The notes under the pieces were generated by a model. It was not told the DNA's origin and searched no databases. It was given only the letters and a program-made list of their open reading frames with translations. From the NCBI RefSeq assembly GCF_947250775.1, contig NZ_OX366349.1, positions 806,001 through 870,000 of the forward strand: a stretch of 64,000 nucleotides of DNA. The letters are read 5' to 3'. This document shows positions 34,730-43,718 of the stretch, piece by piece. The translations under genes and the position numbers were made by a program. The DNA is from Wolbachia endosymbiont (group A) of Rhinocyllus conicus. GTDB lineage: Bacteria; Pseudomonadota; Alphaproteobacteria; Rickettsiales; Anaplasmataceae. Position 1 is the stretch's first letter. Each line of letters begins with the position of its first letter.

Positions 34730-35263
34730 TTAATCAAAAAAAGGAAATTTAAGAGCCAGTAATAATTCCTTTGCTTCCTTATCACTAACTGCACTTGTTA
34801 TAATATTAATATCCATACCTCTAATTTTACTTATTTTATCATAGTCTATTTCTAAAAACGAGATATGTTCCTTTATACCAAAGGAAAAATTACCATTACC
34901 GTCAAATTGCTTCACACTAAATCCTCTAAAATCTTTTTCCCTTGGCAAAGCAATATATATCAATCTTTCTAAAAACTCATACATTTTATCTCTACGCAAA
35001 GTTACTTTGCAACCTACTGTAGCACCTTTTCTGATCTTGAAGCCAGAAATAGATTTTTTTGCAAAAGTTGATAAAGGCTTCTGCCCAGCAATCAAATATA
35101 GGCTATCAAGTGGTTCATTTATTGCTTTACTATCTGTAGCAGCATCTCCAACGCCCATATTGATACACACCTTGACAAGTTTAGGCACTTGCATGATATT
35201 GCCGTAATTAAACTTATCCTTTAAGGACTTTACTATGCTATCTTTATACAATTCTTTAAACAT
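34730..35263 (-). CDS. rplE: 50S ribosomal protein L5
   Basis: 177 residues. VPKLVKVCINMGVGDA, AKKSISGFKIRKGATVGCKV and GIKEHISFLEIDYDKI are the L5 pattern; it contacts 5S rRNA. Confidence 0.97.
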   Translation of the reverse strand: MFKELYKDSIVKSLKDKFNYGNIMQVPKLVKVCINMGVGDAATDSKAINEPLDSLYLIAGQKPLSTFAKKSISGFKIRKGATVGCKVTLRRDKMYEFLERLIYIALPREKDFRGFSVKQFDGNGNFSFGIKEHISFLEIDYDKISKIRGMDINIITSAVSDKEAKELLLALKFPFFD

Positions 35264-35269
35264 ATCAAC

Positions 35270-35587
35270 CTAATCTATCACTTCTCCAGAAACTTTTGCA
35301 AAACGCACTTTTCTACCGTCTATAACCTTAAACCCCACTCTAGTTGGAGTTTTATATTTAGGGTCCAATGTTGCAACGTTGGATATATCAATAGCTAACT
35401 CTTTATTTAATATACCACCACTACTACCAGCTTTTGGTTTAGTGTGTCTCTTATGTACATTTACCCCAGAAACAATTACTTTCTTTTTAGCATCACATGC
35501 CACAACTTTAATCACTTTACCAATTTTTCCCTTATCTCTACCAGTTAAAACTATAACGTCGTCACCACTTTTTATTTTAGCACTCAT
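35270..35587 (-). CDS. rplX: 50S ribosomal protein L24
   Basis: 105 residues. The KOW motif KSGDDVIVLTGRDKGKIGKV is at the start and GVNVHKRHTKP follows. Shares one base with the rplN stop. Confidence 0.97.
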   Translation of the reverse strand: MSAKIKSGDDVIVLTGRDKGKIGKVIKVVACDAKKKVIVSGVNVHKRHTKPKAGSSGGILNKELAIDISNVATLDPKYKTPTRVGFKVIDGRKVRFAKVSGEVID

Positions 35588-35946
35588 TATAAAACCTCAA
35601 CAGCTAATGACATTATCTTCATAAAAGAACCAGATGATAACTTTTTTACCGGACCAAATACCCGAGTGCCAAGTGGTTCACCTTGATCGTTAATCAAAAC
35701 TACAGCATTGCTAGAAAAACGAATTACAGAACCATCAGATTTTCTAATAGGGCTTTTCACCCTCACCACAACTGCTCTATATACTTTTCCCTTCTCAACC
35801 TTCCCTCTTGGAGTAATAGATTTAGTAGATACAATAACTGTGTCACCTATAGATGCAGACTTTCTACCACCCAATAAACCAATACAAAGCACTGCACGCG
35901 CACCAGAATTATCAGCTACTTCCAACAATGTATTTTTTTGAATCAT
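35587..35946 (-). CDS. rplN: 50S ribosomal protein L14
   Basis: 119 residues, starting MIQKNTLLEVADNSGAR; VVVRVKSPIRKSDGSVIRF and GTRVFGPV are typical. Forms an intersubunit bridge in the ribosome. Confidence 0.98.
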   Translation of the reverse strand: MIQKNTLLEVADNSGARAVLCIGLLGGRKSASIGDTVIVSTKSITPRGKVEKGKVYRAVVVRVKSPIRKSDGSVIRFSSNAVVLINDQGEPLGTRVFGPVKKLSSGSFMKIMSLAVEVL

Positions 35947-35959
35947 ATAAATATCCTAT

Positions 35960-36196
35960 TCAATGTGAGCTATTAACAACAACCCATTTTTTAGTAGTAG
36001 AAATAGGCTTGTGTTCTTGTATTAAAACCTTGTCCCCTTCTTTACAACTATTATTCTCATCATGTGCTGTATACTTCTTGTATTTTTTTATAACCTTTTT
36101 ATACAGCTGATCCTTATACACTTGTAATACCGAAACCTTTACAGTCTTATCACACTTAGCCTTAGTTACAGTACCACAAAAAACCTTTTTAGGCAT
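35960..36196 (-). CDS. rpsQ: 30S ribosomal protein S17
   Basis: 78 residues with GTVTKAKCDKTVKVSV and the motif KYTAHDENNSCKEGDKV. The start overlaps the rpmC stop by 8 bases, so translation is coupled. Confidence 0.96.
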   Translation of the reverse strand: MPKKVFCGTVTKAKCDKTVKVSVLQVYKDQLYKKVIKKYKKYTAHDENNSCKEGDKVLIQEHKPISTTKKWVVVNSSH

Positions 36197-36392
36197 TCTT
36201 TTCCTCTCTTCTTCTTTTATTTAATGTAGTTAGAATACGAGCTATGCTCTTTCTTATTAAGCTAAAACGCGAAATATTGTTGCACTGCCCCAACTTCTTT
36301 TGAAAAACCAAATTAACAAACTCTTTTCTCAAATTTACAAGAATTTCATGCAATTCTTGTGAAGACCTCGATTCAATGTCAGCTATATCCAT
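36189..36392 (-). CDS. rpmC: 50S ribosomal protein L29
   Basis: 67 residues; helical hairpin with SSQELHEILVNLRKEFVNL and RKSIARILTTLNKR. It sits near the polypeptide exit tunnel. Overlaps rpsQ by 8 bases. Confidence 0.95.
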   Translation of the reverse strand: MDIADIESRSSQELHEILVNLRKEFVNLVFQKKLGQCNNISRFSLIRKSIARILTTLNKRRREEKNA

Positions 36393-36403
36393 TGCAACTC
36401 CAT

Positions 36404-36817
36404 TTAATTATGATTAGATACAAATTTACACTTCATAGGGAGCTTAGCGGTTGCCTTTTCAAGCGCCAATCTTGCTAAATGCATGGGAACATCACTGCTA
36501 ATCTCAAACAACATTCTACCGGGCTTAGCTTTAAACACCCAAAATTCAACACTACCTTTTCCCTTACCCATACGTACATCTGCCGGCTTTTTACTAACAG
36601 GGGTATCAGGAAAAATTCTTATCCACACTTTACCAGAGCGTTTTAATGTTCTAGATATTACACGCCTTGCAGTTTCAATATGCTTAGACTGAATCCTACC
36701 TGCTTCTACAGCTTTTAAGCCATAATCTCCAAAAGATAATGTGCTACCACCTTTTGTATTACCCTTAATTCGCCCCTTAAATACCTTCTTATATTTACTC
36801 TTTTTGGGAACAAACAT
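36404..36817 (-). CDS. rplP: 50S ribosomal protein L16
   Basis: 137 residues. KKSKYKKVFKGRIKG, GKVWIRIFPDTPVSKKPADV and MGKGKGSVEFWVFKAKPGR are diagnostic of L16. Confidence 0.98.
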   Translation of the reverse strand: MFVPKKSKYKKVFKGRIKGNTKGGSTLSFGDYGLKAVEAGRIQSKHIETARRVISRTLKRSGKVWIRIFPDTPVSKKPADVRMGKGKGSVEFWVFKAKPGRMLFEISSDVPMHLARLALEKATAKLPMKCKFVSNHN

Positions 36818-36828
36818 CTCAATATACC

Positions 36829-37443
36829 TTAATTACCAATATAAACCCAAACCTTAACTCCTATAATACCATATATAGTTTTTGCTTCACAAAAAGCATA
36901 ATCTATATTAGCACGTAAAGTGTGTAAAGGCAAACGACCTTCTTTATACCATTCAGTACGAGCTATCTCAGCTCCGCCAAGGCGCCCAGAACAACTTACT
37001 TTAATACCTCTAGCACCCATCCTCAAACAACTTTGAATAGCTTTTTTCATCGCTCTTCTAAATGAACCCCTTTTTTCTAACTGTTGTGCAATGCTGCTTG
37101 ATATTAAAACTGCATCTATTTCAGACCTTTTAACTCCTACTACATTCACTTCCACATTATTTTTTACTTTTTCAGCTATTTTTTGCTTTATCTTCTCAAT
37201 ATCTGAGCCTTTCTTACCTATTATCACTCCAGGTCTAGAAGAATGTATTATTACAGACACCAAATCGATTGTACGCTCTATAATTACTTTAGAAACACCA
37301 GCATGCTTAAAAGATTCATTTATATAACTGCGAATAGATAAATCTTGATGCAACCCTTGTTTATAACCCTTCTCAGCATACCAAACAGATGACCAAGTAT
37401 TAATTATTTTTAACCTAAATCCTTTAGGATTAACGTTTCCCAT
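36829..37443 (-). CDS. rpsC: 30S ribosomal protein S3
   Basis: 204 residues. The KH domain motif RPGVIIGKKGSDIEKIK and the C-terminal GARGIKVSCSGRLGGAEIAR are present; it lines the mRNA entry. Confidence 0.98.
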   Translation of the reverse strand: MGNVNPKGFRLKIINTWSSVWYAEKGYKQGLHQDLSIRSYINESFKHAGVSKVIIERTIDLVSVIIHSSRPGVIIGKKGSDIEKIKQKIAEKVKNNVEVNVVGVKRSEIDAVLISSSIAQQLEKRGSFRRAMKKAIQSCLRMGARGIKVSCSGRLGGAEIARTEWYKEGRLPLHTLRANIDYAFCEAKTIYGIIGVKVWVYIGN

Positions 37444-37482
37444 ACTTTTGCACTTTCCTTATTAATTTTCTATTTTTATGAA

Positions 37483-37833
37483 TCATATAATTTCTCCCAA
37501 TTTTACAGTTATATTACTATAACGTTTACTAACTCTATTAGCTCTACCCATAGCTTTTGGACATACCCTACGCAAAGTAAGAGACTTACCTATTGAAATT
37601 TCTTTTATATATAAATTATCGATATCCAATCCATAATTATATTGAGCATTAGCAATCGCAGAATTTAATACCTTCCTTATAAGACCCGCAGCTTTCTTTT
37701 CACAAAATCTTAATTGCACAGTGGCAAAAGAAACTTTTTTATTACGTACTAAACCAGCAACCAAATTCAATTTACGAGGAGTTGATTTTAAAACCCTAGA
37801 ACCAGCTTTAACTATTACATCTCTGTTTTTCAT
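37483..37833 (-). CDS. rplV: 50S ribosomal protein L22
   Basis: 116 residues. STPRKLNLVAGLVRNKKV at the start and CPKAMGRANRVSKRYSNITV at the tip of the tunnel hairpin region. Confidence 0.97.
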   Translation of the reverse strand: MKNRDVIVKAGSRVLKSTPRKLNLVAGLVRNKKVSFATVQLRFCEKKAAGLIRKVLNSAIANAQYNYGLDIDNLYIKEISIGKSLTLRRVCPKAMGRANRVSKRYSNITVKLGEII

Positions 37834-37838
37834 ATCAA

Positions 37839-38123
37839 TTACCTTCTTGTCGCCTTTTTATCACCACTATGCCCAGTAAATTTACGAGTGGGCGAAAATT
37901 CACCAAACTTATGACCTATCATATTCTGATCATTAACATTAACAGGAATGTAATCCTTACCATTATAAACAGCAAACTTTAAACCTAAACAATTAGGAAG
38001 AATTACAGAAGCCCTGGAATGAACTTTTATAGCCATGTTAACAAACCCCTTGTTTAAAGCATTATTCACCGACTTTAATATAGAAGGATGACAAAAAGGA
38101 GGCTTCCACGCAGATCTACTCAT
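37839..38123 (-). CDS. rpsS: 30S ribosomal protein S19
   Basis: 94 residues, MSRSAWKPPFC at the start and the conserved GHKFGEFSPTRKFTGHSGDK at the end. Confidence 0.98.
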   Translation of the reverse strand: MSRSAWKPPFCHPSILKSVNNALNKGFVNMAIKVHSRASVILPNCLGLKFAVYNGKDYIPVNVNDQNMIGHKFGEFSPTRKFTGHSGDKKATRR

Positions 38124-38126
38124 AAA

Positions 38127-38951
38127 CTAACCTTTCAATTGTTTTATATACTTATCACTAGATTTATTTTTCCTCCGAGTTTTCTTTCCTTTTGTTGCAA
38201 CACCCCAAGGAGTAACAGGATGACGACCACCAGAGGTTTTTCCTTCCCCACCTCCATGAGGATGGTCAACCGGATTCATTGCAACCCCACGCACAGTAGG
38301 TCTAATTCCAAGCCACCTACTTCTTCCAGCTTTACCCAGCTTTCTATTCTTATGGTCAGGGTTAGATACTACACCAATAGTAGCCTTGCAAGAAGATAAA
38401 ATCAACCTAATTTGACCAGACCTGAGTCGTAATAAAACATATTGGCCATCACGACCAACGATTTGCGCATAACAACCAGCAGCTCTAGCAATCGCAGCAC
38501 CATTACCTGGCTTCAGCTCAACATTATGAACGAAAGAACCAACAGGTATATACTTGAGTAGCAAACAATTACCTGGCAAAATATCAGCATCATTTCCAGC
38601 TGTAACAATATCACCAGGCTTCATACCTTGAGGAGCTAATATATAAGACTTAATATCATCTTCCTTATATGATATTAACGCTAAAAACCCACTTCTATTT
38701 GGATCATACTCTATTTTTTCAACTATACCCTGACCACTTCTATTACGCTTAAAATCTATAACTCTATACTTCTTTTTGTGACCACCACCCCTATGACGAG
38801 TTGTAATTCTACCATAATTATTTCTTCCACCACTGGACTTTTTACCGGATGTAAGAGACTTTTCTGGCTCATCTTTTGATAAACCAACTTTACTTACTAA
38901 CACAGTCCCACGAGAAGACGGAGTAACAGGATTAAAAAATTTCATACCCAT
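38127..38951 (-). CDS. rplB: 50S ribosomal protein L2
   Basis: 274 residues. It has NYGRITTRHRGGGHKKKYR, the peptidyl-transferase-proximal VRGVAMNPVDHPHGGGEGKT and the basic tail. A second in-frame ATG 6 bases on is an alternative start. Confidence 0.98.
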   Translation of the reverse strand: MGMKFFNPVTPSSRGTVLVSKVGLSKDEPEKSLTSGKKSSGGRNNYGRITTRHRGGGHKKKYRVIDFKRNRSGQGIVEKIEYDPNRSGFLALISYKEDDIKSYILAPQGMKPGDIVTAGNDADILPGNCLLLKYIPVGSFVHNVELKPGNGAAIARAAGCYAQIVGRDGQYVLLRLRSGQIRLILSSCKATIGVVSNPDHKNRKLGKAGRSRWLGIRPTVRGVAMNPVDHPHGGGEGKTSGGRHPVTPWGVATKGKKTRRKNKSSDKYIKQLKG

Positions 38952-38952
38952 A

Positions 38953-39240
38953 TTAAACGCTCATTATATCTAATTTTTGACCATCTATCAAAGAAAAATA
39001 AACTTTCTTTTTCTGTTTTTCACAACCAATCACACCCCTGAAACGCCTATATTTAGGCTTAATTCTAACAACATTTATAGAAGAAATTTTAACATCAAAT
39101 AGAGACTCTATTGCCAACTTTATTTGACGCTTATTTACATTTACAAAAACATACAAAGAATATTTATTAAACTTCTCCCTCAAAAAAGAGGCCTTTTCTG
39201 TAATTATAGGAGATTTTATTATATTATTATATTTGATCAT
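38953..39240 (-). CDS. rplW: 50S ribosomal protein L23
   Basis: 95 residues. IIKSPIITEKASFLREKFNK and the KRQIKLAIESLFDVKISSIN motif fit L23, the docking site of signal recognition particle and trigger factor. Overlaps rplD by 4 bases. Confidence 0.96.
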   Translation of the reverse strand: MIKYNNIIKSPIITEKASFLREKFNKYSLYVFVNVNKRQIKLAIESLFDVKISSINVVRIKPKYRRFRGVIGCEKQKKKVYFSLIDGQKLDIMSV

Positions 39241-39851
39241 AACAATCTACCTTCAAGATGCTTTAAAGTATCCTTTGTCAACATCACGCATTCGTGATTC
39301 AATATATCAAAGACATTTAACCCAATAGGTTTGGTTAAGTCTACATAATGCAAGTTTCTAACAGCACGCAACAAATTATCTCCATAATCACCAACTATCA
39401 AAAAGGAAGAAAATTTAAAATTTTTAATACATTTACACATTTCAGACGTTTTCTTCACATCAATATTTAAATTATCCAGAATAATCACTTGATTATTTAA
39501 ATACTTTAGAGATAAAGCAATTTTTAAACCAAATTTGCGTACCTTCTTATTAAGAGAATAAGTATGACTCCTCACAACAGGGCCGAAAATAATCCCACCA
39601 CCTCTAAATTGAGGAGATCGCAAGCTCCCTTGTCTTGCCCTACCGGTACGTTTTTGACCATAAGGTTTAGCTGTTGTACCAGAGACATCACTGATACCTT
39701 TTGTTTTATGAGTACCAGCTCTTCTCTTCGCTAATTGCCATCTCACTATATCATGCAAAATACTCAATTTTTGCTTAGCAGAAAATATCAAAGGATTGAG
39801 CTGAGCAGTACCTACATTATTATTAGATAGATTAACTAAATTACATTCCAT
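39237..39851 (-). CDS. rplD: 50S ribosomal protein L4
   Basis: 204 residues. The extended loop is visible as RRAGTHKTKGISDVSGTTAK, PYGQKRTGRARQGSLRSPQF and GGGIIFGP. Slightly diverged C-terminus. The stop overlaps rplW by 4 bases. Confidence 0.97.
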   Translation of the reverse strand: MECNLVNLSNNNVGTAQLNPLIFSAKQKLSILHDIVRWQLAKRRAGTHKTKGISDVSGTTAKPYGQKRTGRARQGSLRSPQFRGGGIIFGPVVRSHTYSLNKKVRKFGLKIALSLKYLNNQVIILDNLNIDVKKTSEMCKCIKNFKFSSFLIVGDYGDNLLRAVRNLHYVDLTKPIGLNVFDILNHECVMLTKDTLKHLEGRLL

Positions 39852-39853
39852 AA

Positions 39854-40576
39854 CTAACTTACCAAATTACTAGCATCATCATTTACATCTAACAGTAAAC
39901 CTACCGGAAAAGGAACATCTTTATGTAAAGATTTTTTAACTGCATCTCTTACAAAAACATAGGAATTTTTAAACCCAGGAACATTATTACCCTTCACAGC
40001 AATTATACTATTTTCATGATCAATGGATAATATCTTCATATTTTGTGCAGTTATTCTGCTGTTACCTAAATGACCAGCCATTTTCTTTCCTTTGAATACT
40101 CTACCAGGATCCTGACATTGACCAGTGGAACCTTGTGATCTGTGAGCAATAGAAACACCATGAGATGCCCTAAGCCCACTGAAGTTATGCCGCTTCATCA
40201 CACCAGCAAATCCTTTACCTATAGAATAACCCGTAATATCAAGATATTGACCAACCACAAAATGATTGATTCCCACTTTTTTACCACATTCTATTCCCGA
40301 CAGGTCATTTAATCTACTTTCGTATAACTTACATTTATTATTTATACCCTTTTTCTTTAAATATTCCAACTGAGGTTTTGCTATATTTTTAAAATCTCCT
40401 GTGCCTAAAATGACTGAATTATAGCCACATTTATCTTGTCCTTTTATATCAACAATATAAGTTTCGCTGAGATGCAATAAAGTTACAGCCATGCGACTAT
40501 TGTCAGAATACATAGCAGTATGACCAATATTCATCATTAGTAAACCAATTCTCCTCAGCGAATTTATTCTCTTCAT
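39854..40576 (-). CDS. rplC: 50S ribosomal protein L3
   Basis: 240 residues. KGFAGVMKRHNFSGLRASHG, SIAHRSQGSTGQCQDPGRVF and KMAGHLGNSRITAQN are the L3 core. The N-terminal section is longer than in E. coli. Confidence 0.98.
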   Translation of the reverse strand: MKRINSLRRIGLLMMNIGHTAMYSDNSRMAVTLLHLSETYIVDIKGQDKCGYNSVILGTGDFKNIAKPQLEYLKKKGINNKCKLYESRLNDLSGIECGKKVGINHFVVGQYLDITGYSIGKGFAGVMKRHNFSGLRASHGVSIAHRSQGSTGQCQDPGRVFKGKKMAGHLGNSRITAQNMKILSIDHENSIIAVKGNNVPGFKNSYVFVRDAVKKSLHKDVPFPVGLLLDVNDDASNLVS

Positions 40577-40585
40577 TTCCTTCTC

Positions 40586-40906
40586 CTAAACCTTAACTTT
40601 CTTGACTTTTAAATCCACTTCTACGCCAGCAGAAAAAGATAAACCTGTAAGCATCTGCATCATAGTAGGAGTAAGATCATGTAAAACAATCAAACGCCTA
40701 GAAGTTCTCATTTCAAACTGTTCACGAGATTTTTTATCAACGTGAGGAGATCTATTAACAATAAATTTAGAATCTTTTCTTGGCAACGCAATCGGACCAG
40801 ATAATTTTGCATTGGACCGCTTTAATTCATCAACAAATTTTCGAACACACTCCTCCAATAAAGAACAATCGAAAGCCTTAATGTTAATATATATATCTTG
40901 CTTCAT
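40586..40906 (-). CDS. rpsJ: 30S ribosomal protein S10
   Basis: 106 residues. SGPIALPRKDSKFIVNRSPH and RTSRRLIVLHDLTPTMMQML are typical. In other bacteria S10 also works in transcription antitermination (NusE). It follows tuf by 14 bases, so the S10 operon here is entered from tuf. Confidence 0.98.
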   Translation of the reverse strand: MKQDIYINIKAFDCSLLEECVRKFVDELKRSNAKLSGPIALPRKDSKFIVNRSPHVDKKSREQFEMRTSRRLIVLHDLTPTMMQMLTGLSFSAGVEVDLKVKKVKV

Positions 40907-40920
40907 CTTAGTTACTACTC

Positions 40921-42093
40921 TTACTCCAAAATTTCAGAAACAACACCAGAACCAACAGTTCTACCGCCTTCTCTTATCGCAAAACGCAATCCCTTATCCA
41001 TTGCTATCGGTACTTGCAATTCTACTTCTACACTCACATTATCTCCTGGCATTACCATCTCCTTCCCATCTAGCAATTTTATGCTCCCGGTTACATCCGT
41101 TGTCCTTAAATAAAACTGTGGCTGGTAATTCGCAAAAAATGGTGTATGCCTTCCTCCTTCCTCTTTCTTTAATATATAAACCTCCGCCCTAAACTTTCTA
41201 TGCGGCGTTATCGTCCCCGGTTTTGCTAATACTTGCCCTCTCTCCACTTCTTCTCTTTTTGTTCCTCTTAACAATATTCCTACATTGAGTCCTGCACTTC
41301 CCTTATCCAGCAACTTCTTAAACATTTCTACACCTGTGCATATCGTCTTTTGCGTCGCTTTCAGACCTATTATCTCTATCTCTTCTCCCGTCTTTATCTC
41401 TCCCTTCTCTATCCTTCCTGTTACCACCGTTCCTCGCCCCGATATCGAAAATACATCCTCGATTGGCAATAAAAATGGTAAATCCACAGGCCTTGGTGGA
41501 ACTGCCACATACTCATCTAACTTTTCCATCAATTTATCTATTGATTTCTTTCCATATTCGCTACTGTCATCCTCCAGCGCTTTCAATGCAGACCCCACTA
41601 CCACAGGCACTTCATCCCCTGGAAATCCGTATTTATTCAGCAATTCCCTCACTTCCATTTCTACCAAATCTATCATATCAGCATCAGCAACATCAGCTTT
41701 ATTTATATACACCACGATATATCCAACACCTACCTGCTTCGCTAGCAATATATGCTCTCTCGTTTGTGGCATTGGCCCATCAACCCCCGACACTACCAAT
41801 ATCGCCGCATCCATCTGTGCTGCACCTACTATCATGTTCTTTACATAGTCAGCATGTCCAGGACAATCAACGTGTGCATAATGCCTTTTTTCCGTCTGAT
41901 ACTCAACATGCGCTGTTGCTATCGTTATCCCCCTTTTCCTTTCTTCTGGCGCCTTATCTATCTGATCGTACGCTACAAAATTTCCATAATGCTTTGTTAT
42001 CGCCGCTGTTAACGTTGTCTTCCCATGATCCACATGTCCTATTGTTCCCACATTTACATGCGGCTTTCCAAATGCTTCCACTACTGCTGTCAT
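40921..42093 (-). CDS. tuf: translation elongation factor Tu
   Basis: 390 residues. It delivers aminoacyl-tRNA to the ribosome. The GTPase motifs are complete: GHVDHGKTT at about 19-27, the switch I region RGITIATAHVEY, DCPGHADY and NKAD. Domains II/III contain GRGTVVTGRIEKGEI and the C-terminal GRTVGSGVVSEILE. The third base of many codons is more GC-rich than in neighbouring genes, as expected for a highly expressed gene. Two tRNA genes stand directly upstream on the same strand, and rpsJ follows. Wolbachia usually have a second tuf copy elsewhere. Confidence 0.98.
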   Translation of the reverse strand: MTAVVEAFGKPHVNVGTIGHVDHGKTTLTAAITKHYGNFVAYDQIDKAPEERKRGITIATAHVEYQTEKRHYAHVDCPGHADYVKNMIVGAAQMDAAILVVSGVDGPMPQTREHILLAKQVGVGYIVVYINKADVADADMIDLVEMEVRELLNKYGFPGDEVPVVVGSALKALEDDSSEYGKKSIDKLMEKLDEYVAVPPRPVDLPFLLPIEDVFSISGRGTVVTGRIEKGEIKTGEEIEIIGLKATQKTICTGVEMFKKLLDKGSAGLNVGILLRGTKREEVERGQVLAKPGTITPHRKFRAEVYILKKEEGGRHTPFFANYQPQFYLRTTDVTGSIKLLDGKEMVMPGDNVSVEVELQVPIAMDKGLRFAIREGGRTVGSGVVSEILE

Positions 42094-42172
42094 AATTTAA
42101 ACTTTTCTACCTAAAATACAAATACACCAATAAATAATATGTTGATTTTATAAAAATACAACAAAAAAAAAG

Positions 42173-42243
42173 AGCGGATAGTGGGAATCGAACCCACGTC
42201 ACTAGCTTGGAAGGCTAGAGCTCTACCATTGAGCTATACCCGC
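42173..42243 (-). tRNA. tRNA-Gly (TCC anticodon)
   Basis: Read on the minus strand, the acceptor stem GCGGGTA pairs with TATCCGC. A D arm follows, then the anticodon stem CTAGC around loop CTTCCAA (anticodon TCC), and a T arm GTGGGTTCGATTCCCAC. Length is 71 with the discriminator base; CCA is not encoded. It lies between tRNA-Tyr and tuf. Confidence 0.95.
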
Positions 42244-42247
42244 ACAA

Positions 42248-42329
42248 TGGAGGAGGTAGGATTCGAACCTACGTACGCAATGCGGACAGATTTACAGTCT
42301 GTTACCTTTAACCACTCGGTCACTCCTCC
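42248..42329 (-). tRNA. tRNA-Tyr (GTA anticodon)
   Basis: Class II tRNA on the minus strand: acceptor GGAGGAG / CTCCTCC, anticodon stem CAGA with loop CTGTAAA (anticodon GTA). It has a long variable arm (CCGCATTGCGTACG region), T arm GTAGGTTCGAATCCTAC and discriminator A. CCA not encoded. Four bases separate it from tRNA-Gly, so both probably come from one transcript. Confidence 0.95.
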
Positions 42330-42389
42330 ACAAAAATTTGTTAAGAGAACGCTATTTTAGTACCTTAACTCAAGCTTTTATTGTATTTA

Positions 42390-42418
42390 ATACTAAACGC
42401 CTAAAATTAAAAAATCAA
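42390..42418 (-). promoter_or_regulatory. candidate promoter of the tRNA-Tyr/tRNA-Gly/tuf transcript
   Basis: On the minus strand TTGATT (-35) and TAGTAT (-10) stand 17 bases apart, about 60 bases before the mature 5' end of tRNA-Tyr. Position and spacing are right, but the sequence is AT-rich and chance matches are easy. Confidence 0.4.
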
Positions 42419-42443
42419 GCAATAAAACCTACCCTGATTAAAA

Positions 42444-43535
42444 TCATGCAGATTTCATTTTATACAACACAATATTGCCAATAAAACGTCTAAATAAATA
42501 ATGCGAATCATGCGTACCTGGCGCTTCTTCTGGATGATATTGCACAGAAAAGACTAAGTAATCCTTCATCATTATCCCCTCTACACTATTATCAAATAGA
42601 GAAATGTGAGTAATTTCAACATTACTTGGAAGAGAAGCTGAATCAACAACAAAACCATGATTTTGGCTAGTGATCTCAACTTTTCCACTAATTACATCAT
42701 AAACTGGATGGTTACTCCCTCGGTGACCAATATCCATCTTGATGGTCTTTGCTCCCAAAGTAATCGCAAGTAATTGATGACCCATGCATATGCCAAAAAT
42801 TGGTATTTTAGATTTTATAATAATGTCTATCTCTGAAACTACACTTTCTCCTATTTCTTGCGGATCACCAGGACCATTTGAAAGCACTATACCATCTGGA
42901 TTCATACTCAACACTTTTTGAGCAAAACCTGTGCTTGGTCTGATTAATTCAACTGTACAACCAAGTTCTATTAAGCGTGAAACTATACTGATTTTTACGC
43001 CAAAATCAACGATTACAACCCTATATTTTGCATTAAGGTCACTTTTAAAATTACTATGCAAGCTGACTTTATTGGTTATTTCTATCCCATTTACAGATTT
43101 GTATTCCTTCAATTTGTCCAACACATGCGTCTCGCTTGACGGGCATATCATTCCACTTTGAGATCCATGTTTTCTCAAATGTCTCGTTAAAGCTCTAGTA
43201 TCAATTCCTGATATCCCAATCACGTTATTTTTCTCTAACCAATCATTTAAACTGATATATGAAGAAGGGTGGGACATAGAAGAAAGTTCACGCATAACCA
43301 CACCACTTGCAAAAATTTTCTCTCCTTCATTATCTTTATGGTTTATTCCAATGTTACCAATATGAGGAAAAGTGAACGTTATAATTTGATCAGCAAAAGA
43401 AGGATCAGTTATAGTATGCTGATAACCGGTCATACCAGTGGTAAAACAGACCTCACCTATGCACTTGCCTTTTTTACCTACTGATTTTCCCCAAAAGCAT
43501 TTACCATCTTGTAAAATTAAAACTGCGTCCTGCAC
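42444..43535 (-). CDS. carA: carbamoyl-phosphate synthase small subunit
   Basis: 363 residues. The glutaminase subunit that feeds ammonia to CarB for pyrimidine synthesis. The N-terminal domain has FTTGMTGYQHTITDPSFADQ. The class I amidotransferase domain has the nucleophile Cys250 in FGICMGHQLLA and the His/Glu pair in VQYHPEEAPG. Length is slightly below that of E. coli CarA. carB is not adjacent, which is usual in Wolbachia-type genomes. Confidence 0.97.
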   Translation of the reverse strand: MQDAVLILQDGKCFWGKSVGKKGKCIGEVCFTTGMTGYQHTITDPSFADQIITFTFPHIGNIGINHKDNEGEKIFASGVVMRELSSMSHPSSYISLNDWLEKNNVIGISGIDTRALTRHLRKHGSQSGMICPSSETHVLDKLKEYKSVNGIEITNKVSLHSNFKSDLNAKYRVVIVDFGVKISIVSRLIELGCTVELIRPSTGFAQKVLSMNPDGIVLSNGPGDPQEIGESVVSEIDIIIKSKIPIFGICMGHQLLAITLGAKTIKMDIGHRGSNHPVYDVISGKVEITSQNHGFVVDSASLPSNVEITHISLFDNSVEGIMMKDYLVFSVQYHPEEAPGTHDSHYLFRRFIGNIVLYKMKSA

Positions 43536-43718
43536 TTCATTATCTATTTAACTGATTCAAAACAGTATACAAGAATTTCAAATAATACGTAACTCTTTCT
43601 AAAATTCCAAATTTAACCACGAGGCGGCGAAGAACAACATGAAAAAAACTTTTAACGTGCCCTTTCATAAAATATGTTGACTATCTCCGTATTTTATATT
43701 AGGTATACTCCGGCAGTT

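Noticed and set aside
41285..42095. Long open frames antisense to tuf
   Set aside because: They arise from the codon bias of the well-supported EF-Tu gene on the other strand; no ribosome sites and low-complexity translations.
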